Shown: piece by piece, positions 20,533-32,546 of the stretch
Numbering within the stretch: position 1 is the first letter of the stretch
Layout: each line of letters opens with the position of its first letter
Source of the DNA: Bryoerythrophyllum caledonicum
Lineage: Eukaryota; Streptophyta; Bryopsida; Pottiales; Pottiaceae
DNA length: 64,000 nucleotides
Reading direction: 5' to 3'
Assembly: GCA_963971425.1 (NCBI GenBank)
Contig: OZ020525.1
Span: 7,175,560 to 7,239,559, forward strand
The notes under the pieces: generated by a model
Database searches by the model: none
What the model saw: the letters and a program-made list of their open reading frames with translations, nothing else
What the model was told of the DNA's origin: nothing
Made by a program: the position numbers and the translations under genes

Positions 20533-22022
20533 AGACCTCTAATCCGGGAGAGATTCCTCGAAAAATGCATGTATGCAGGTGGTGGCTAGCCGTGCTGTGA
20601 CTCTTTCACGTCGGTTGAGGTGGAAGATTGGGTTTCAAAAATCAACCACCCTTCTCAACCGGTGGTTCATGAATTGACCACTTCAGTAGCATTCCGACAC
20701 GTCATAGGAATTTGATATATGCTTATCCAACAGCTCCCGGTTGACTCCAGATGTCGACCTCTCCTCTTGACAAAAGAAATACACTTCACACCATACTTCT
20801 GTGGTCCATTATCAGAGATTAGCCCGGTAGACTCCTCGGGGCGTCCTGGAAGGTTGCAACTCTGCAGTCGCACGTCCCTTCTGGAAGACCCAAGGCTTCT
20901 CGTATAATCCCTAGCAATCCATCCGGATGAGATTATCCTCCAGCTGTCCCCCTTTCTCAGTCCCCTCCCACTTGTTCGGGTCAATCTTTGAAAGCGTCAG
21001 TGTTATTGGTAGAACCATGTTGTCCAGGATGGACTAGCCCCGTGATGTGGATGTACCTCCACTAATTGCCCTATCCACTTATCACAACCTCTGGTCCGGC
21101 CCGGAAAACACAAGTATATCGGACAACCGGTGTACTTTCTCCGGAACAATTTACTAGACTAATGTGGATGCAGATACCTCACGTATCTAGTATCACGACT
21201 AACGAAACAACATCACAATTGACCACTTCAAACAAAAAGAGGTGACTTAGAAGAACAAGAATTTTGGAAGAGGGGTTTACCGTTTCCCGGTTGATGAAAG
21301 AGACCGGGAAAAAAATGGAAAATTTAGGCAAGACCTTAGAGAAGAGGGGAGAATAGATAAAACATAAAAGAAGACTTGCCACGAGGCCGGGACAATGGAA
21401 AACATTGAAGGACAAGAAGGTAGACGCACAAGTACAAGAAATCAAGATCTAGGACATACAAGGTCTAAGTAGAGTCTATCGAGAGACTTTTCTCTAGACC
21501 GGAAAGAAGGCAAACGGAGTTCACCCCGAGAAAAGAAAAATGAGAAGAGATCTAACAAACAAGAAAGTTGTACAAACTTGAAAAATCCATCAATTGGCAA
21601 AAATCACCTTTTTCACAACTTCTTGCCACCCCCTTGTTGCACTCTCAACCTCCTTGAAATCGTGGTAATCTTCTTGCTGCGGTCGTAAATCTCCTTGCAC
21701 GCCTAGGAATCTCCACCTCCGTTGTGTCAAAAGCCTCCTCCACCACAATCTTCTTCGAAACCCTAGGTTTGAAGATTCAAACCCTAGGTGCCACAACTCT
21801 CCTCCAAAATGCTAGTTCCACAAACCCTAGCTTCCGCACCCTTCCTTCACGCTTCCTCCAACACATCCTCCAACACCTCCTCCAACATCCTTCTTCTTCT
21901 TCACCTCTTTCTTCTTGAAACCCAATTTTTTGAGAAAACCCACTACTTTGAGAAAAATCCGAGCTTGCGGAAACCTCGAGTCTTGTTGAAAAACAACTCA
22001 AGCTTTCAAAAATAAATTATTC
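20533..22022. other. Retroelement interior or leader, no intact gene
   Basis: Short minus-strand frames (20667-20984, 21179-21445, 21590-21796) have no recognised domain. From about 21590 to 22000 the plus strand is strongly pyrimidine-biased (cctccaacac, ttcttcttc) and contains aaaccctag three times (about 21759-21830). It probably belongs to the minus-strand retroelement. Confidence 0.35.
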
Positions 22023-22098
22023 GAGTCTGTGAAGGAGCGCCGACTCTGTGAAGGAGCGCCGACTCTGTGAAGGAGCGCCGACTCTGTGAAGGAGCGCC
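22023..22098. repeat. 19-bp tandem repeat, four units
   Basis: Four consecutive units of gactctgtgaaggagcgcc, the first with one change. Immediately after lies a long T/A-rich tract (about 22150-22300). Confidence 0.9.
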
Positions 22099-24300
22099 GG
22101 CATGTTGGAAGCCCCGTACCTGGGCGTGCGGTATCGGGGCTGGTACCCAGGCTACGACACCTTTTTTTAATTTTTAATTTTTAATTTATTTTAATTTATA
22201 ATTTTTTTTTCTCCTTTCTATATTTTTTTCTTCATATAAAATTAAATTCCTATTTTCTCAAACATGAATTTAAGTTTTCTACAACAACAAAGTAATTTTT
22301 TTTTATAAACAACTAATACTAAAAAGAACACTAATAAGTAGACTATCTAGTTGATGAAGACTTTGACTAACTAGCTTAGTTTTAAGTGGTGATTTGGACT
22401 TTTGTTCCGGAGATCCTTCCCAGGCATTCTTTCTAGGTTTTCTCGGAATTACCTTGGTGGTTTTAAGGCCCGATTTTATCACCACTCTAACACTAATTAA
22501 CTAGTTAAGCATTCACCGACTTCCACTAATTATTATACAACCTACTTCTACGTAATACTAACTACTTTGCCGATTATCTAAGACTAAAAATCACAATGTA
22601 ACTAATTTTTTTGGTAGGGGCAACCAGGTGGAAGTTTCAGACTCCCCCATCCTTCAGATGACTTTGGATGGAGGAGTAACCTTAATGGTTGGTTGTTGAT
22701 GTAGCCAAGGAGGCCTGCCGTTGCCGGCACCTTTCAAGCATGCGGCAATTCTCACTCAATTTCACGGAATCATCCAAAAGGATATCAATGAGTGGATTGC
22801 ACAATTCCTTCAATTGAATGTTATGGCTCCTGGTTTTATTGCGCCAAAGTGTAGACATGACATCAAAGTTGAGCTAAGAGATTGAGGGTGCAATCCTTAA
22901 GGACATCTCATTAGGTGAGTGTTTTCATTCTCAATGGCCAATCGTCACTCAGAAGTCGACATTTTATCCACAAAAGCATTTACCTAGGGTTTAGATTTAG
23001 GAAGCCCAGTACCTGACTTTTTTATTTCTTTTGGTTTTGTAAAGGGAGATATGGTCAGCTTGAGGATGCCATTGCTGCCACAAGTGCAAGTATAACTTAT
23101 TAAAGTGGCTTTTTATGCACTCACTCTCCGTAAAATTGTTTATAAACCTAATATAAAAAACTTTCAAGAGCTTCTATTCCTGCAAAAAAGAGGGCTAGAT
23201 GAATGTGTTATTGGCTTTGAAGCCAAAGCACTGATTTTTGAGGCTCTTTTTTTTTTCTTCAAGAAGAGGCAACAATTTTATTAATTCCAGTCGGATCAAA
23301 TAATGTCTTTGGTGAAGATGAGGTTCCAATTTGTCATGTGGCAAAGTGCAATTGTTTAAGTAAGTTCATTCTTTTTATGATTTTGCCGTCTTTATACTAG
23401 ATTCATTTTATATTATCTTTACTTATATTACATATTCATTGGCAAATTAATGGCCTCCGCCATGTCTCCTCCAAAGTCATTTACACTTCCAAGACTATTG
23501 CACATGCCTTTGCTACAACACATTTTCCACCGTCAATTCACAGGCACCGTGGTTTGAACCCTAATGTCAATTAATTTATATATGTGGTAGCAATAGAGGG
23601 CTTTGAAAATTCAACTTAGATTTTTTGTATGAGTTGTTGTGAATTATGTGGCTTTGGTTTTGCAAGTACTATTCCTCTTTCTTATTTATATATTTTGTAC
23701 TTCTTCATTGGCTTCATATACGGTATTAAGATTCTCTAGCCTAAATTTTGATTTATGACAAAGATATATCCCATACATGCGTCTTTATTGGTGATTATTT
23801 GTAAACATGAACTAAATTTTTCTTTAGTATCGGCAGTTTGTATTTATCTTGGTGTGTTTGACACAGTTCAATGTCTGGCATTATTGGTCTAGTTATACAA
23901 TATATCTCATTATTCACAGGCGCCGATAACTAAGTCGTGTATGTAGAGCAAGAATAGAGATAGCTTAAAAGGAGCTACAATTCTTTTAACAACCTAGGGA
24001 TGACAAGTGACAACCCTTTACCGTTTGGGAGTTTGAAATTCTAAAACAATCAAAAGGTGTTCACCATAGAGTAGCCAAAAATAAAGTTTTTATTTTTTGA
24101 TATTTCATTTTTGACCACATAAAGTAAAATAAGTTGTAGGAAACAATAAGATAAAGAAAAATAGAAAGTAACATAAATAGACTCACACATAAAAGATATT
24201 TACTTTCATTCTTATCAACATATAGTAAAAGGTGTTGGTGAATGAAAATAAGAGCGTGGAATAATAAAGAAATGCCCAAATAATATGAGTTAGTATTTGT
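22099..24300. other. AT-rich, unassigned; no gene seen
   Basis: It starts with a poly-T/AT tract (about 22150-22300). The remainder has only short frames on either strand. I find no domain, RNA gene or repeat with a partner elsewhere in the window. Confidence 0.35.
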
Positions 24301-24314
24301 TTTTTCTAAATCAC

Positions 24315-24450
24315 CTCCCAGGGGTGCTGGTAACGGCGACCCTACTATTGTAATACGCATTGGTAAGTATTCACATCTTAACACAAAGATACCCTTAAGG
24401 TAATCGTTCCCACAGAGAATCACTGAGAACTACAACAACTAATAACAAGC
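24315..24450 (-). mobile_element. Putative LTR end plus primer-binding-like site
   Basis: The reverse complement of 24345-24450 matches 57476-57573 (gttgtagttctc, gtgattctctgtgggaa, gattaccttaagg, atctttgtgttaagatgtg, aatacttacc). Directly downstream on the minus strand (24341-24317) comes gtcgccgttaccag, which resembles the tggcgccgttgccgggga site found after the 5' LTR in Athila/Tat-type plant elements. This suggests a 5' LTR/internal junction of a minus-strand element. The identity of the priming tRNA was not verified. Confidence 0.5.
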
Positions 24451-24577
24451 CAAGATCTGTACAATGTCAAGTATACAATAGATACATCAAAAGAAAGGAG
24501 AGAAGGGTTTAGATCACAAGGTTTGAGCATTAATTACACCGACCGCCTCACTTAAGTGCCTTCCTCGGGTAGGATCC

Positions 24578-24673
24578 CACCTGGCCCGGATCGTACATGG
24601 CCCGGATCGTACATGGCCCGGATCCTACATGGCGCCGATCCTACATGGCCCGGATCCCACATGGCCCGGATCG
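24578..24673. repeat. 16-bp minisatellite, six units
   Basis: Six consecutive 16-bp units of the form tacatggcccggatcc/g, with small changes in units 1, 4 and 6. No similar array was seen elsewhere in the window. Confidence 0.9.
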
Positions 24674-24730
24674 GCAAGGACTTTACAACTATGTTCACTA
24701 TAGACATCCGGGATACTTGCGTATCGGGGA

Positions 24731-24810
24731 AAGCTATTTTGCGAGCGTAGAGTTGCAAGCGGAGAGCGGCGAGCCTTGGTTCGCGAGCCCAGAGCGCAAA
24801 AAGTAGAGAG
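24731..24810 (+). repeat. Inverted partner of 32547-32624 (left copy)
   Basis: The segment from gctattttgcgagcgtag to cgagccttggttcgcgagcc and on to gtagagag is present in reverse complement at 32547-32624 with a few differences. It is rich in the word gcgagc. Its nature is unknown. It could be the end of a 7.9-kb element or an LTR fragment. Confidence 0.6.
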
Positions 24811-25399
24811 TTTAAGGAAAAAAAGATAAAGTTTATGGAAATTTAAAGTTAAAGTTAAAGGAAAAGTAAAAGTGAACATTTAAGGTAGGGTCCTATAGCC
24901 GTGAAAATTGGACTAGATCTAAGATTGAAGTGCTATTAAGATGTACTAAATTGCCACTAGAAGTGAAATTAGAGCAGGGACTGACCGATGAAATGGGTAT
25001 TACTATCCTATGACCGTGGATGAATTGTGTTTTGATGAAAACAATTCTTTGCACAAATAGAGGAGAGAAAAGTTGGATTCCAAATACAATTTCAACTAGT
25101 TATTCATCAAGACTTATAAAAATCCAATGGGTAAGTGAGATTAAAAGAGGGAGACCCTGAATTTGAATTAAGTGGAGATTTTAATTGTGATTTTTGTCGA
25201 CTGAGGAACTCCAACCATGTATGTGGAACTAATATTGGTATTTAAATAATTTTCCTAAGAAGAATTCAAGAAGCAATATATCTTCAATGGACGTAGTGAG
25301 GGACTACATACTGGACTGCTATAGCAGATTTCCATATGAACTAATGTAGAGTGATTTTAAAGGTTGCTTGGAGGGGAAGAGCGTGTTTAATCGTAGGAG
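24811..25399. other. AT-rich, no gene seen
   Basis: Purine-rich on the plus strand near 24810-24880 (aaagttaaagttaaagg). No other feature is seen. Confidence 0.35.
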
Positions 25400-27312
25400 A
25401 GTAGTGGTAATATTTTCCATAGTGGATATTCTATCCGTTGTAGAGTTTGAATAGGATGAAGAGAAGAGCTTGAAATCAACGACTCTGAAACATTGCAGTG
25501 ATGTAATGTAATCAAAACGACGACATCAAGTAAGAAATGCAGTGGCAATCTAAAGTCATCACTTCCTTCAATCAATGTCAATTTTGGCACTCTCTTTACT
25601 GAGGTGTTGATTTGCAATGCAACACCTTTGTGGGACCAATGAGAATGTGGCCACACTCTCCACAGAGGTATTTTGTTCATTGGCAACAGCGACATGGATT
25701 TCAGGAACGAAGACAAAAGAATGAGTAAATTAACATAAGTGCAAAGAGTGGGAAAATAAATTGAATTTGAAAGACAAAGTTGTTCAGATTCGGTACACAA
25801 ACTTGAATACCAAACAATACTTCCATTATCTTCTTAATATTCGTAGGCTCAACAAAGATTGAAGCAGGATGTGACAAAATGAAGCGGGAAGCACATCTAC
25901 TTTCTACTTCAATTTCCATGTAATGAAAGAGAGAGGACTTTATCCATCCTCTTTTAACGATAGTGGGCTAGAGTAATGGCTCTAAGGAGTAACCGCAATA
26001 GTTAGGATAATGTGGACTAGATCAATGATATATGTGTCGACACCTAAATCATCTACCGCGAAGGTCTCATTATGAGCCGCCTACTTTGTTGTCATCTTAG
26101 CAATAGCAACCTCAGCAAAGAGCTTCATGCTTGCTTCGGCCTTGGTAACCACAACCTTCAAATTCATAGAACCTTCAGCCTCTGTGGCTGTTTTTTCCTC
26201 CACCGCTGCTTTCTCTTTATTTGCTTTCTCAGCTTCAGCTCCCTTCTTCTGCGTTCCTCTTATCTGCTTTGAAGGCGCCGCAACATCTAGCGGTTTAACC
26301 ATAATCTCAGTGCCAACTTAATTGGGCTAGATGCCATTTCTGAGTTTGATGTCAAGGATAGGGGCTTGATCACTAGGGAGTCGAAGTATCATCCGCATTT
26401 ATGCTAGTGCAGATGGGCCCACTTTTTGGGATGTTTTCAGCTAGAATACACTTGTTGCCATCACGATCTAGATAACTTTCAAAGTATGCACGTATCTTTA
26501 ACGCCGCCTTCCTTGTATACAAGATGTAGAAAAGTATTTGTATAAGACCTAGGTCATGGCCTATGAAAGTCCGACGCCCAACTCTACAATGCGGTTCTTA
26601 TGCACACCCTTCACATCCAACTTGTCCACAACCACCAAGTTCCATAGCTAAATGTGCATCTACTCTACGTGATCCTGAATCAATAGAATGAGACACTCTC
26701 TAAAAGCCTGAATGATGAAAGTCAATCGCCTCTCTAGGTTCAGATAATGTAGAATCAAATAAGACCACCACCTCAATTGAAAGCTGCAGAAGCATCTCTA
26801 GTGAGATCATATGAATTAGTTTGGAATCAAGATTATTCAAGGTATTGAAACAAACATGTACTTACCTTTTTGACTTCATCAGCTATCTAAGAAAAGAATG
26901 GTCTGTAGGTTTTTCCATTGGAAATTTCAGTAAAACACTCAAAGAAGCTAGCTTATTCTCGCACTTCAGCCACTTGACCTTTCTGGCAACATCCATTGCA
27001 GAGATTGAGGGATAAATAAAAAAAAATTGAGACATATTTGGATAATCTTTCAGACTCTGATTATGTAGCCTGATTTGTTCAAGGGACTGTGGAGTATACT
27101 TAGGGTCCGCAATGGACAGCAGCTTCTTCAACATAAATGTCATTTTTTTTCATTTTCATCACAACTTTGCTGACATCATTGTGGAGTTTCTCCGTTGTCC
27201 ACTCAATTGACTTATCTAGAAAATTGCTCTTGAAACATCCGAGTTGCATTGGAACGACATTATCAAACTGTTTCTGAATTAAAAAATACGATTGCATGAG
27301 CAAAGGATGCAA
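25400..27312 (-). pseudogene. Decayed coding-like stretch of unknown family
   Basis: Adjacent minus-strand frames (27312-27100, 27143-26883, 26302-26081, 25800-25387) have protein-like composition, for example KSIEWTTEKLHNDVSKVV and a Lys/Glu/Ala-rich segment KEKAAVEEKTATEAE. Reading between them requires frameshifts and stops. I do not recognise the family. It is most likely an old transposon or host gene remnant, and coding origin itself is not certain. Confidence 0.25.
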
Positions 27313-28263
27313 TGAAGGATAGGTGAGAGTGCACTAATGTTCTAAACTACGATAATAGTACGTCACGATATGGAGGCAATCAATATCGACAGACCCCAGA
27401 TAGAGATTTGGAACATGCCTTACGGTCTCCGCTTGACGGCAGCCGCTTAGCTGCAAAAATCTCCAAGACTGTAGTTTACTTAAACTAGCAACTGGTAATA
27501 TCAGCTACCTACAAAGGGAAGGTTGAATTTGAATGTCCGCTTGGAAGTTTGCTATTTCAGCAACCCATGGAGACAATCATAACTTTCTAAAGAGCCCTCT
27601 TATTTTTATTAGAGAACTTCAAAGAAGATGTCAACATCTACACTTATGTAGATGCCAATTCTAAGGTTTTAAAAAGGAACCTCTAAAGGAGTTGCCAACA
27701 TTGGCACCCTTCTAGATGGCCTCTTCAATTTTCATTAAAGAAACCTCCAAAAGTAGAGCCGACATTGGTGCCCCTTAAGAGGTCCCTTTATATGTATATT
27801 AGAGGAACCTCCAAAAGGGCAGCCAACATCGGCGCCTTCATAAAAGACCCCTTAAATGTATATTAAGGAACCTTCAAAAGAATCGCCGACATCTTCCCTC
27901 TCCAAGAGGACCCCCTAAATGTATATCAAGTGAACCTCCAACATGGCAGCCGACATCGGCGCCCCTCATGAGAATCCCATCAATATAAATTAAGGGAACC
28001 TCCAAAAGAGCTATTGATATTAGCACTCTTTTAAAGAGCCCCATAAATGTATATTAAAGGAACCTCCAAAAGGGCTGTTGATATTAGCATTTTTCTATAG
28101 GGCCCCATAAATGTATATTAAGGGAACCAAAAAAAGGGTAGCCGACATCGACGCCCCTCTAGATGACGATCCTCTAGAGGACCTCTTAAATGTATACCAA
28201 GGAAATTTCTAAAACGGCAGCCGACATCGGTTGCCTCTAGAAGACCTCTTAAATGTATACCAA

Positions 28264-28359
28264 GGATGATGATAAAGAACGCCGGTCCCGGAGGGACCAG
28301 CATGAATAAAGTGTCTGTTCGCACCACTACTAAGACTATGCCCACCAGGCAAGGAATTA
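28264..28359 (+). mobile_element. ~96-bp hairpin module, copy A, with 9-bp target duplication
   Basis: A 96-bp insertion interrupts one satellite unit and is flanked by the direct repeat gtataccaa (28255-28263 and 28360-28368), whereas uninterrupted units have it once. It holds a hairpin (ggtccc-gga-gggacc, 28284-28298), then gaataaagtgtctgttcg and ctaagactatgcccac. The same arrangement occurs at 50108-50206 and 52583-52665. It has no coding capacity, so it must be mobilised in trans. Type unknown. Confidence 0.6.
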
Positions 28360-28637
28360 GTATACCAATGAAATCTCTAATAGGGCAGCCGACATTGGCT
28401 GCCTCTAGAGGACCTCTTAAATGTATACCAAGGAAATCTCTAAAAGGGAAGTCGACATCGGCTGCCTCTAGAGGACCTCTTAAATGTATACCAAGGAAAT
28501 CTCTAAAAGGGCAGTCGACATCGGCTGCCTCTAGAGGACCTCTTAAATATATACCATGGAAATCTCTAAAAGGGCAGCCGACATCGGCTGCCTCTAGAGG
28601 ACCTCTTAAATGTATACCAAGGAAATCTCTAAAAGGG

Positions 28638-28888
28638 CAGCCGACATCGGCTGCCTCTAGAATGTGCAACACGCTCTCGAAAATTTGAAGATATTTCCAA
28701 AATGGTATTACACTTTATTTTTGGACATTGTACGGATGAGTTATCAATGGATGAAGTTCTGAATCTCATAACTTCATCCGCAAATAACTCATTCGTACAA
28801 TGTCCAATAATAAAGTGTAGTACCATTTTGGAAATATCTTCAAATTTTCAAGAGCGTGTTGCACATTCTAGAGGCAGCCGATGTCGGC
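28638..28888. repeat. Core palindrome of the fold-back satellite
   Basis: Arms of about 108 bp (28638-28745 and about 28782-28888) are nearly perfect inverted copies. The centre holds a smaller inverted pair (ggatgaagtt and aacttcatcc). The repeat arrays on each side reverse orientation at this axis. Because of the symmetry, the two strands encode almost the same 60-70-residue peptide (MVLHFI..GHCT..). Confidence 0.9.
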
Positions 28889-29850
28889 TGCCCTTTTGGA
28901 GGTTCCCTTATTATTCATTGAAGGGGTCTTGTAGAAGGGTGCCCATGTCGGCTACCGTTTTGGAGGTTTCCATAATATACATTTAAGGGGTCCTCTAAGA
29001 AGTCGCCGATGTTGGCTGCCCTATTGGAGATTCCCTTCATATACATTTTAAAGGTCCTCTTTGTGGGCGCCGCTGTCGGCTGCTTTTTTAGAGGTTTCCT
29101 TGATATACATTTAAGGGGGTCTTTTGAAGGGCACCAATGTTATCTACCTTATTGGAGGTTTTCTTGATAAAAACTGGACGGGCTCTCTGAAGGGATGCCA
29201 TTGTTGATAGCCTTTTCGGAGGTTTGCTCCAAATATTTGGACGAGGGGCTTTTGGAGGGATGCCGATGTTGGCATCTCTTGTGGAGGTTCCCTTAATAAA
29301 TATTTGAAGGGCATTGCAATATAGTTTTGTTGTTGGTACCATTTTTAAAGATGTTTTTTTAAATATTGGAGGAAGATTTCTTTTAAGAGGTACTAATGTT
29401 GGCACCTATTTTGAAGATTCTCTTTCTAAACGTTGAAGGGGCCACCTAAAGAGGTACCAATGTCGAGATTCCTTTCTGAAGTTTCATTAATAAACATTAA
29501 GAATCATGTAATGGGATTTTGATATTAGCGCCTCTTGTAGAGGTTCCGATTTTAACATTGGACAAGTGCTCTAGAGCAGTATCGATGTCGGCACCTTTTA
29601 TGTAGGTTTCTTTTTTAAACAATGTAAGGCCCTTTTTAGGATTGTCCATGTGGCCATCCGCTCTGAAGGTTTCATTTTTAAACATTGAAAGGGCTCCTTG
29701 GAGGAATGTTGATGTTAGTACCCTTTAGAAAGTTCATTTTTCAAATATATGAAGGGCCCTCAAGAAAAGTATCAATATTAGAGACTTCTTCTAGAGATTC
29801 CTTCTACAATTAAAGAAGTCTATCTTCTAGTAAGGTCAAAATTTTGTGCT

Positions 29851-32546
29851 CGTCAACATTGATAATGCAATCTATTCTATTAATGATTTTCCCTTTTTGT
29901 TCTACGATGACGCACTGCCAACATCGGCAACGCATTTTTTAATTATTTTTTTTTATTTTTTTCCATGATTTTTGGGGAGTTTTCATTTCGTTGAATTTTT
30001 CCCTATTCTGATTATAAGCCGCCGATATCGGCTGCCTCTTCATAGTGTCACTACAAATGTATTTTGCTTTGCCAATTGAACGTACCCGGCATCGGCAACG
30101 TTCTTGCTTGTAGTGTCCACTCTATCAATTGCCAGTATCAATGCTTTCAAAAATATATTCCTTAGCATTTATTGGGTAGTATAATATTTCCATGGAAGCT
30201 TGTTGTGATGCCGACGTCGACCGCGTTTATGAGCCTGGCAGGATATAACATTCATCGTTGATGGCAACAAATGGTTTTGTTTGGTTCCAATTCTTAAGTA
30301 TGGCCAACATCAGCGACGCTATACGACGTCTTCCCCTATACTTATGTAGTAACTTTCAGTCTTTGTTTGCACTTCCAACTTCACCTGCCAAGTCATTGCT
30401 AATAAAACTTCTTCATGGCAAGTTCTGTTTGATATTAAGATGGCGGAAATGTTGTCATGTAATTTTACATAGACGGTTCACAACAAATGAGTGCAATAGT
30501 CCGGCAAAAAAATAGACGATTTGTATGTCGCCATTGTAGATGACATGGTGTGCATTCATGCAAGTTATTGTCTATTACCAATTTATCAAGAGTGGGAAGC
30601 TGAGAACTGGTCTTGACAAAAAAGAACTGCGACTTTGTAGTCTCTATCATACCGCTCAGTACATTAGAAATGCGAAGGTTCTTTGTGCCGCTCTTGCCAC
30701 AATGCCTAGTGCCGACAAATCCTCCATATGAGATCCTCACTTGGAAAATAAAGAAGAATTTGTCTCGTTGAATCGAAAAGCAAAACTCCCTCTGTGTTCT
30801 CAATTTGACTCCCATTGCCTAGATAAGATCCGTTTCTTTCATCCACGGCTTAGAAGATGGCATAATGATATGAAATTTACTGATCTTATAGTTGATGACT
30901 TTGAAATGCCCTTTGAATGCAGACATCTACCAATCGAGTTTGATTTGTCCTATGCAATACGTTAAATCTATTCAAGAGATTGATCGTGACAAGGAGCAAG
31001 GGCACATCGCAAGACTTTCCAAGACCTCAAGAAAAGCTTGCATTGTCATGTAAGGCAAGAAGTATTGTGTAGCAAAGATTGTGTAGAATAGGCTACCTAC
31101 AGCTACTCCAACTTATATTGACCTCATGGGAATTTATAAAAAGAGCAGACTGGAGAAGATGCAATTTTTCTTCTACAAAGATAATAACTATCGATGTGTC
31201 CACAATCCTCAACGACGGTGAGTGGTTTCAAAACCCCATGTTCCTGACGTCTGGCCGGTGAAGATGGGCACTAACCTTAGCAGGTCCAAAATACTTCCTC
31301 TTGAGTGCGGCGACTTGAGACTTGCCAAGTTTGTAGAGATTTATCCTCAAAAGCTATTTGACAAAAAGACATTTCAGTGAATCTCGCGTACTATCCTCTT
31401 CCTTCAAATCCTTCGGACCACTCTACCAAGAAATTTGGAAAGAACATCCGCATGAATCCTAAAGCTCCGACTACTAAACACTATAACAATTTTGCCTTTG
31501 CACTATCAATAGCTGCGAAAATCTACGATATCCTTATCGTATCGCTTGCAACTCTTGGCTGCATTATTACTTTACAATCTAATAGCATTTCAAAGGTTTC
31601 AGGCTATGTGTTGACAATGGGCCAATTCTTGTCCATATTTTACAGATATGTCAAACAAGTCACTTGGCAAGCGCGGTGTGTGGACCTACTTCAAGCACCT
31701 CTACTACATCTTTACCATAGTATATGGATTTGACTAGGACCTAGATGTCTTCATGCATACTCCTAGTTTCACATGGAATGAGATTAAATGATTCCTTTAG
31801 ATTTTGCTTCTAAAACACTACAGTGCTTAAAATATAGGGTACTATTTTCTTTCAATTCTACAAAAATTGCGGTAAGACAAAAAATGCCACTTCAATATTT
31901 CATTCATGAGCAATTTCTTGTATACCACATGAGAATGACGAGATGGATGTTTATTGCACATGTGTTCTACACTTGTAGAATTTTTTTGTTCTCCCTACAC
32001 CTCTATGCATTCCTTAAACCCTAGTTGTCCCTTTCACAAACATCATGTCCTAACTTGATCTCCATCAAAATTCCCCTAAATCGTATTTCTATCCTAAACT
32101 AACATTTTTTATCTCTAAACCGTTTCTTTCTCACTCTCCTTATTTATCACCATTTTCCCATATGAACTCCCTTATCGATACGACTAATAGTCCCTCCATA
32201 ACAATTCTTTTCACCGTCATTTTTTTTTATCCACCTCATGTGTGTTCGTGCTACCAACTTTCTATTTGCTTTCTCACTATTCACCCATTTATCGTTACTT
32301 CTCTCTTATCTTTCTAACCTCCAAAAGCATATATTTTCATCATTTGATAAAATTATCACCACGGTCATAGGCCTTCTTCATGATGACTTGCAATTTTTTC
32401 CTCTTGAAGTCTTTTTATTGTCAAAAACTATTTTGGCTTGCCCAATGTTTCAGCCACCTACTCAACGGTAATAGGGCCAGTGACATAATAAATTTAGTGT
32501 TTTTTTCCCAAAATAATCTAATAAACTTTTACTTTTTCTTCAAAAT
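29851..32546. other. Unassigned region with short frames; no gene supported
   Basis: Degenerate ccgacatcgg-type motifs continue to about 30300. Plus-strand frames at 30741-30965 and 31377-31733 and a minus-strand one at 30465-30815 show no known domain. From about 31980 to 32540 the plus strand is pyrimidine-rich. It could contain a decayed gene, but I cannot support one. Confidence 0.35.

Larger units (their letters stand above)
16486..24345 (-). mobile_element. Decayed minus-strand retroelement with gag-like genes and no visible pol
   Basis: The right limit is set by a putative LTR end and primer-binding-like site at 24315-24450. The interior holds two frames of one gag-like family (18159-19671 and 20170-20532). 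Read on the minus strand, the order would be LTR, leader, 20.5 kb frame, 19.7 kb frame. No RT, integrase or protease is visible, so it behaves like a large non-autonomous element or a deletion derivative. The word ccgga/tccgg is conspicuously frequent between about 16480 and 20110. The left boundary is uncertain, and the LTR-like block at 16090-16485 belongs to another family by sequence. Confidence 0.4.
27590..29850. repeat. Fold-back satellite: two opposed arrays of ~63-bp units
   Basis: From about 27590 to 28665 units run in one orientation. From about 28860 to 29850 related units run in the opposite one. A typical unit contains the palindrome gcagccgacatcggctgc, then ctctagaggacctcttaaat, gtataccaaggaaatctc and taaaaggg. 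Units near the axis (28377-28665) are almost identical and exactly 63 bp apart, while units further out are diverged in sequence and length. The spacing is a multiple of three, so long frames appear on both strands (28118-28672 -, 28266-28688 +). I regard these as by-products. Short versions of the ccgacatcgg motif continue to about 30300. Confidence 0.85.

Noticed and set aside
28280-28330. Hammerhead ribozyme or Helitron 3' end
   Set aside because: The ctgatga and gaaa core motifs of a hammerhead are missing. No CTRR end follows the hairpin at the right distance, and the 9-bp duplication does not fit a Helitron.
28118-28672. 184-codon repetitive protein on the minus strand (and 140 codons on the plus strand)
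   Set aside because: The unit length of 63 bp keeps any stop-free frame open on both strands. There is no start context or non-repeat domain, so it is most simply satellite DNA.
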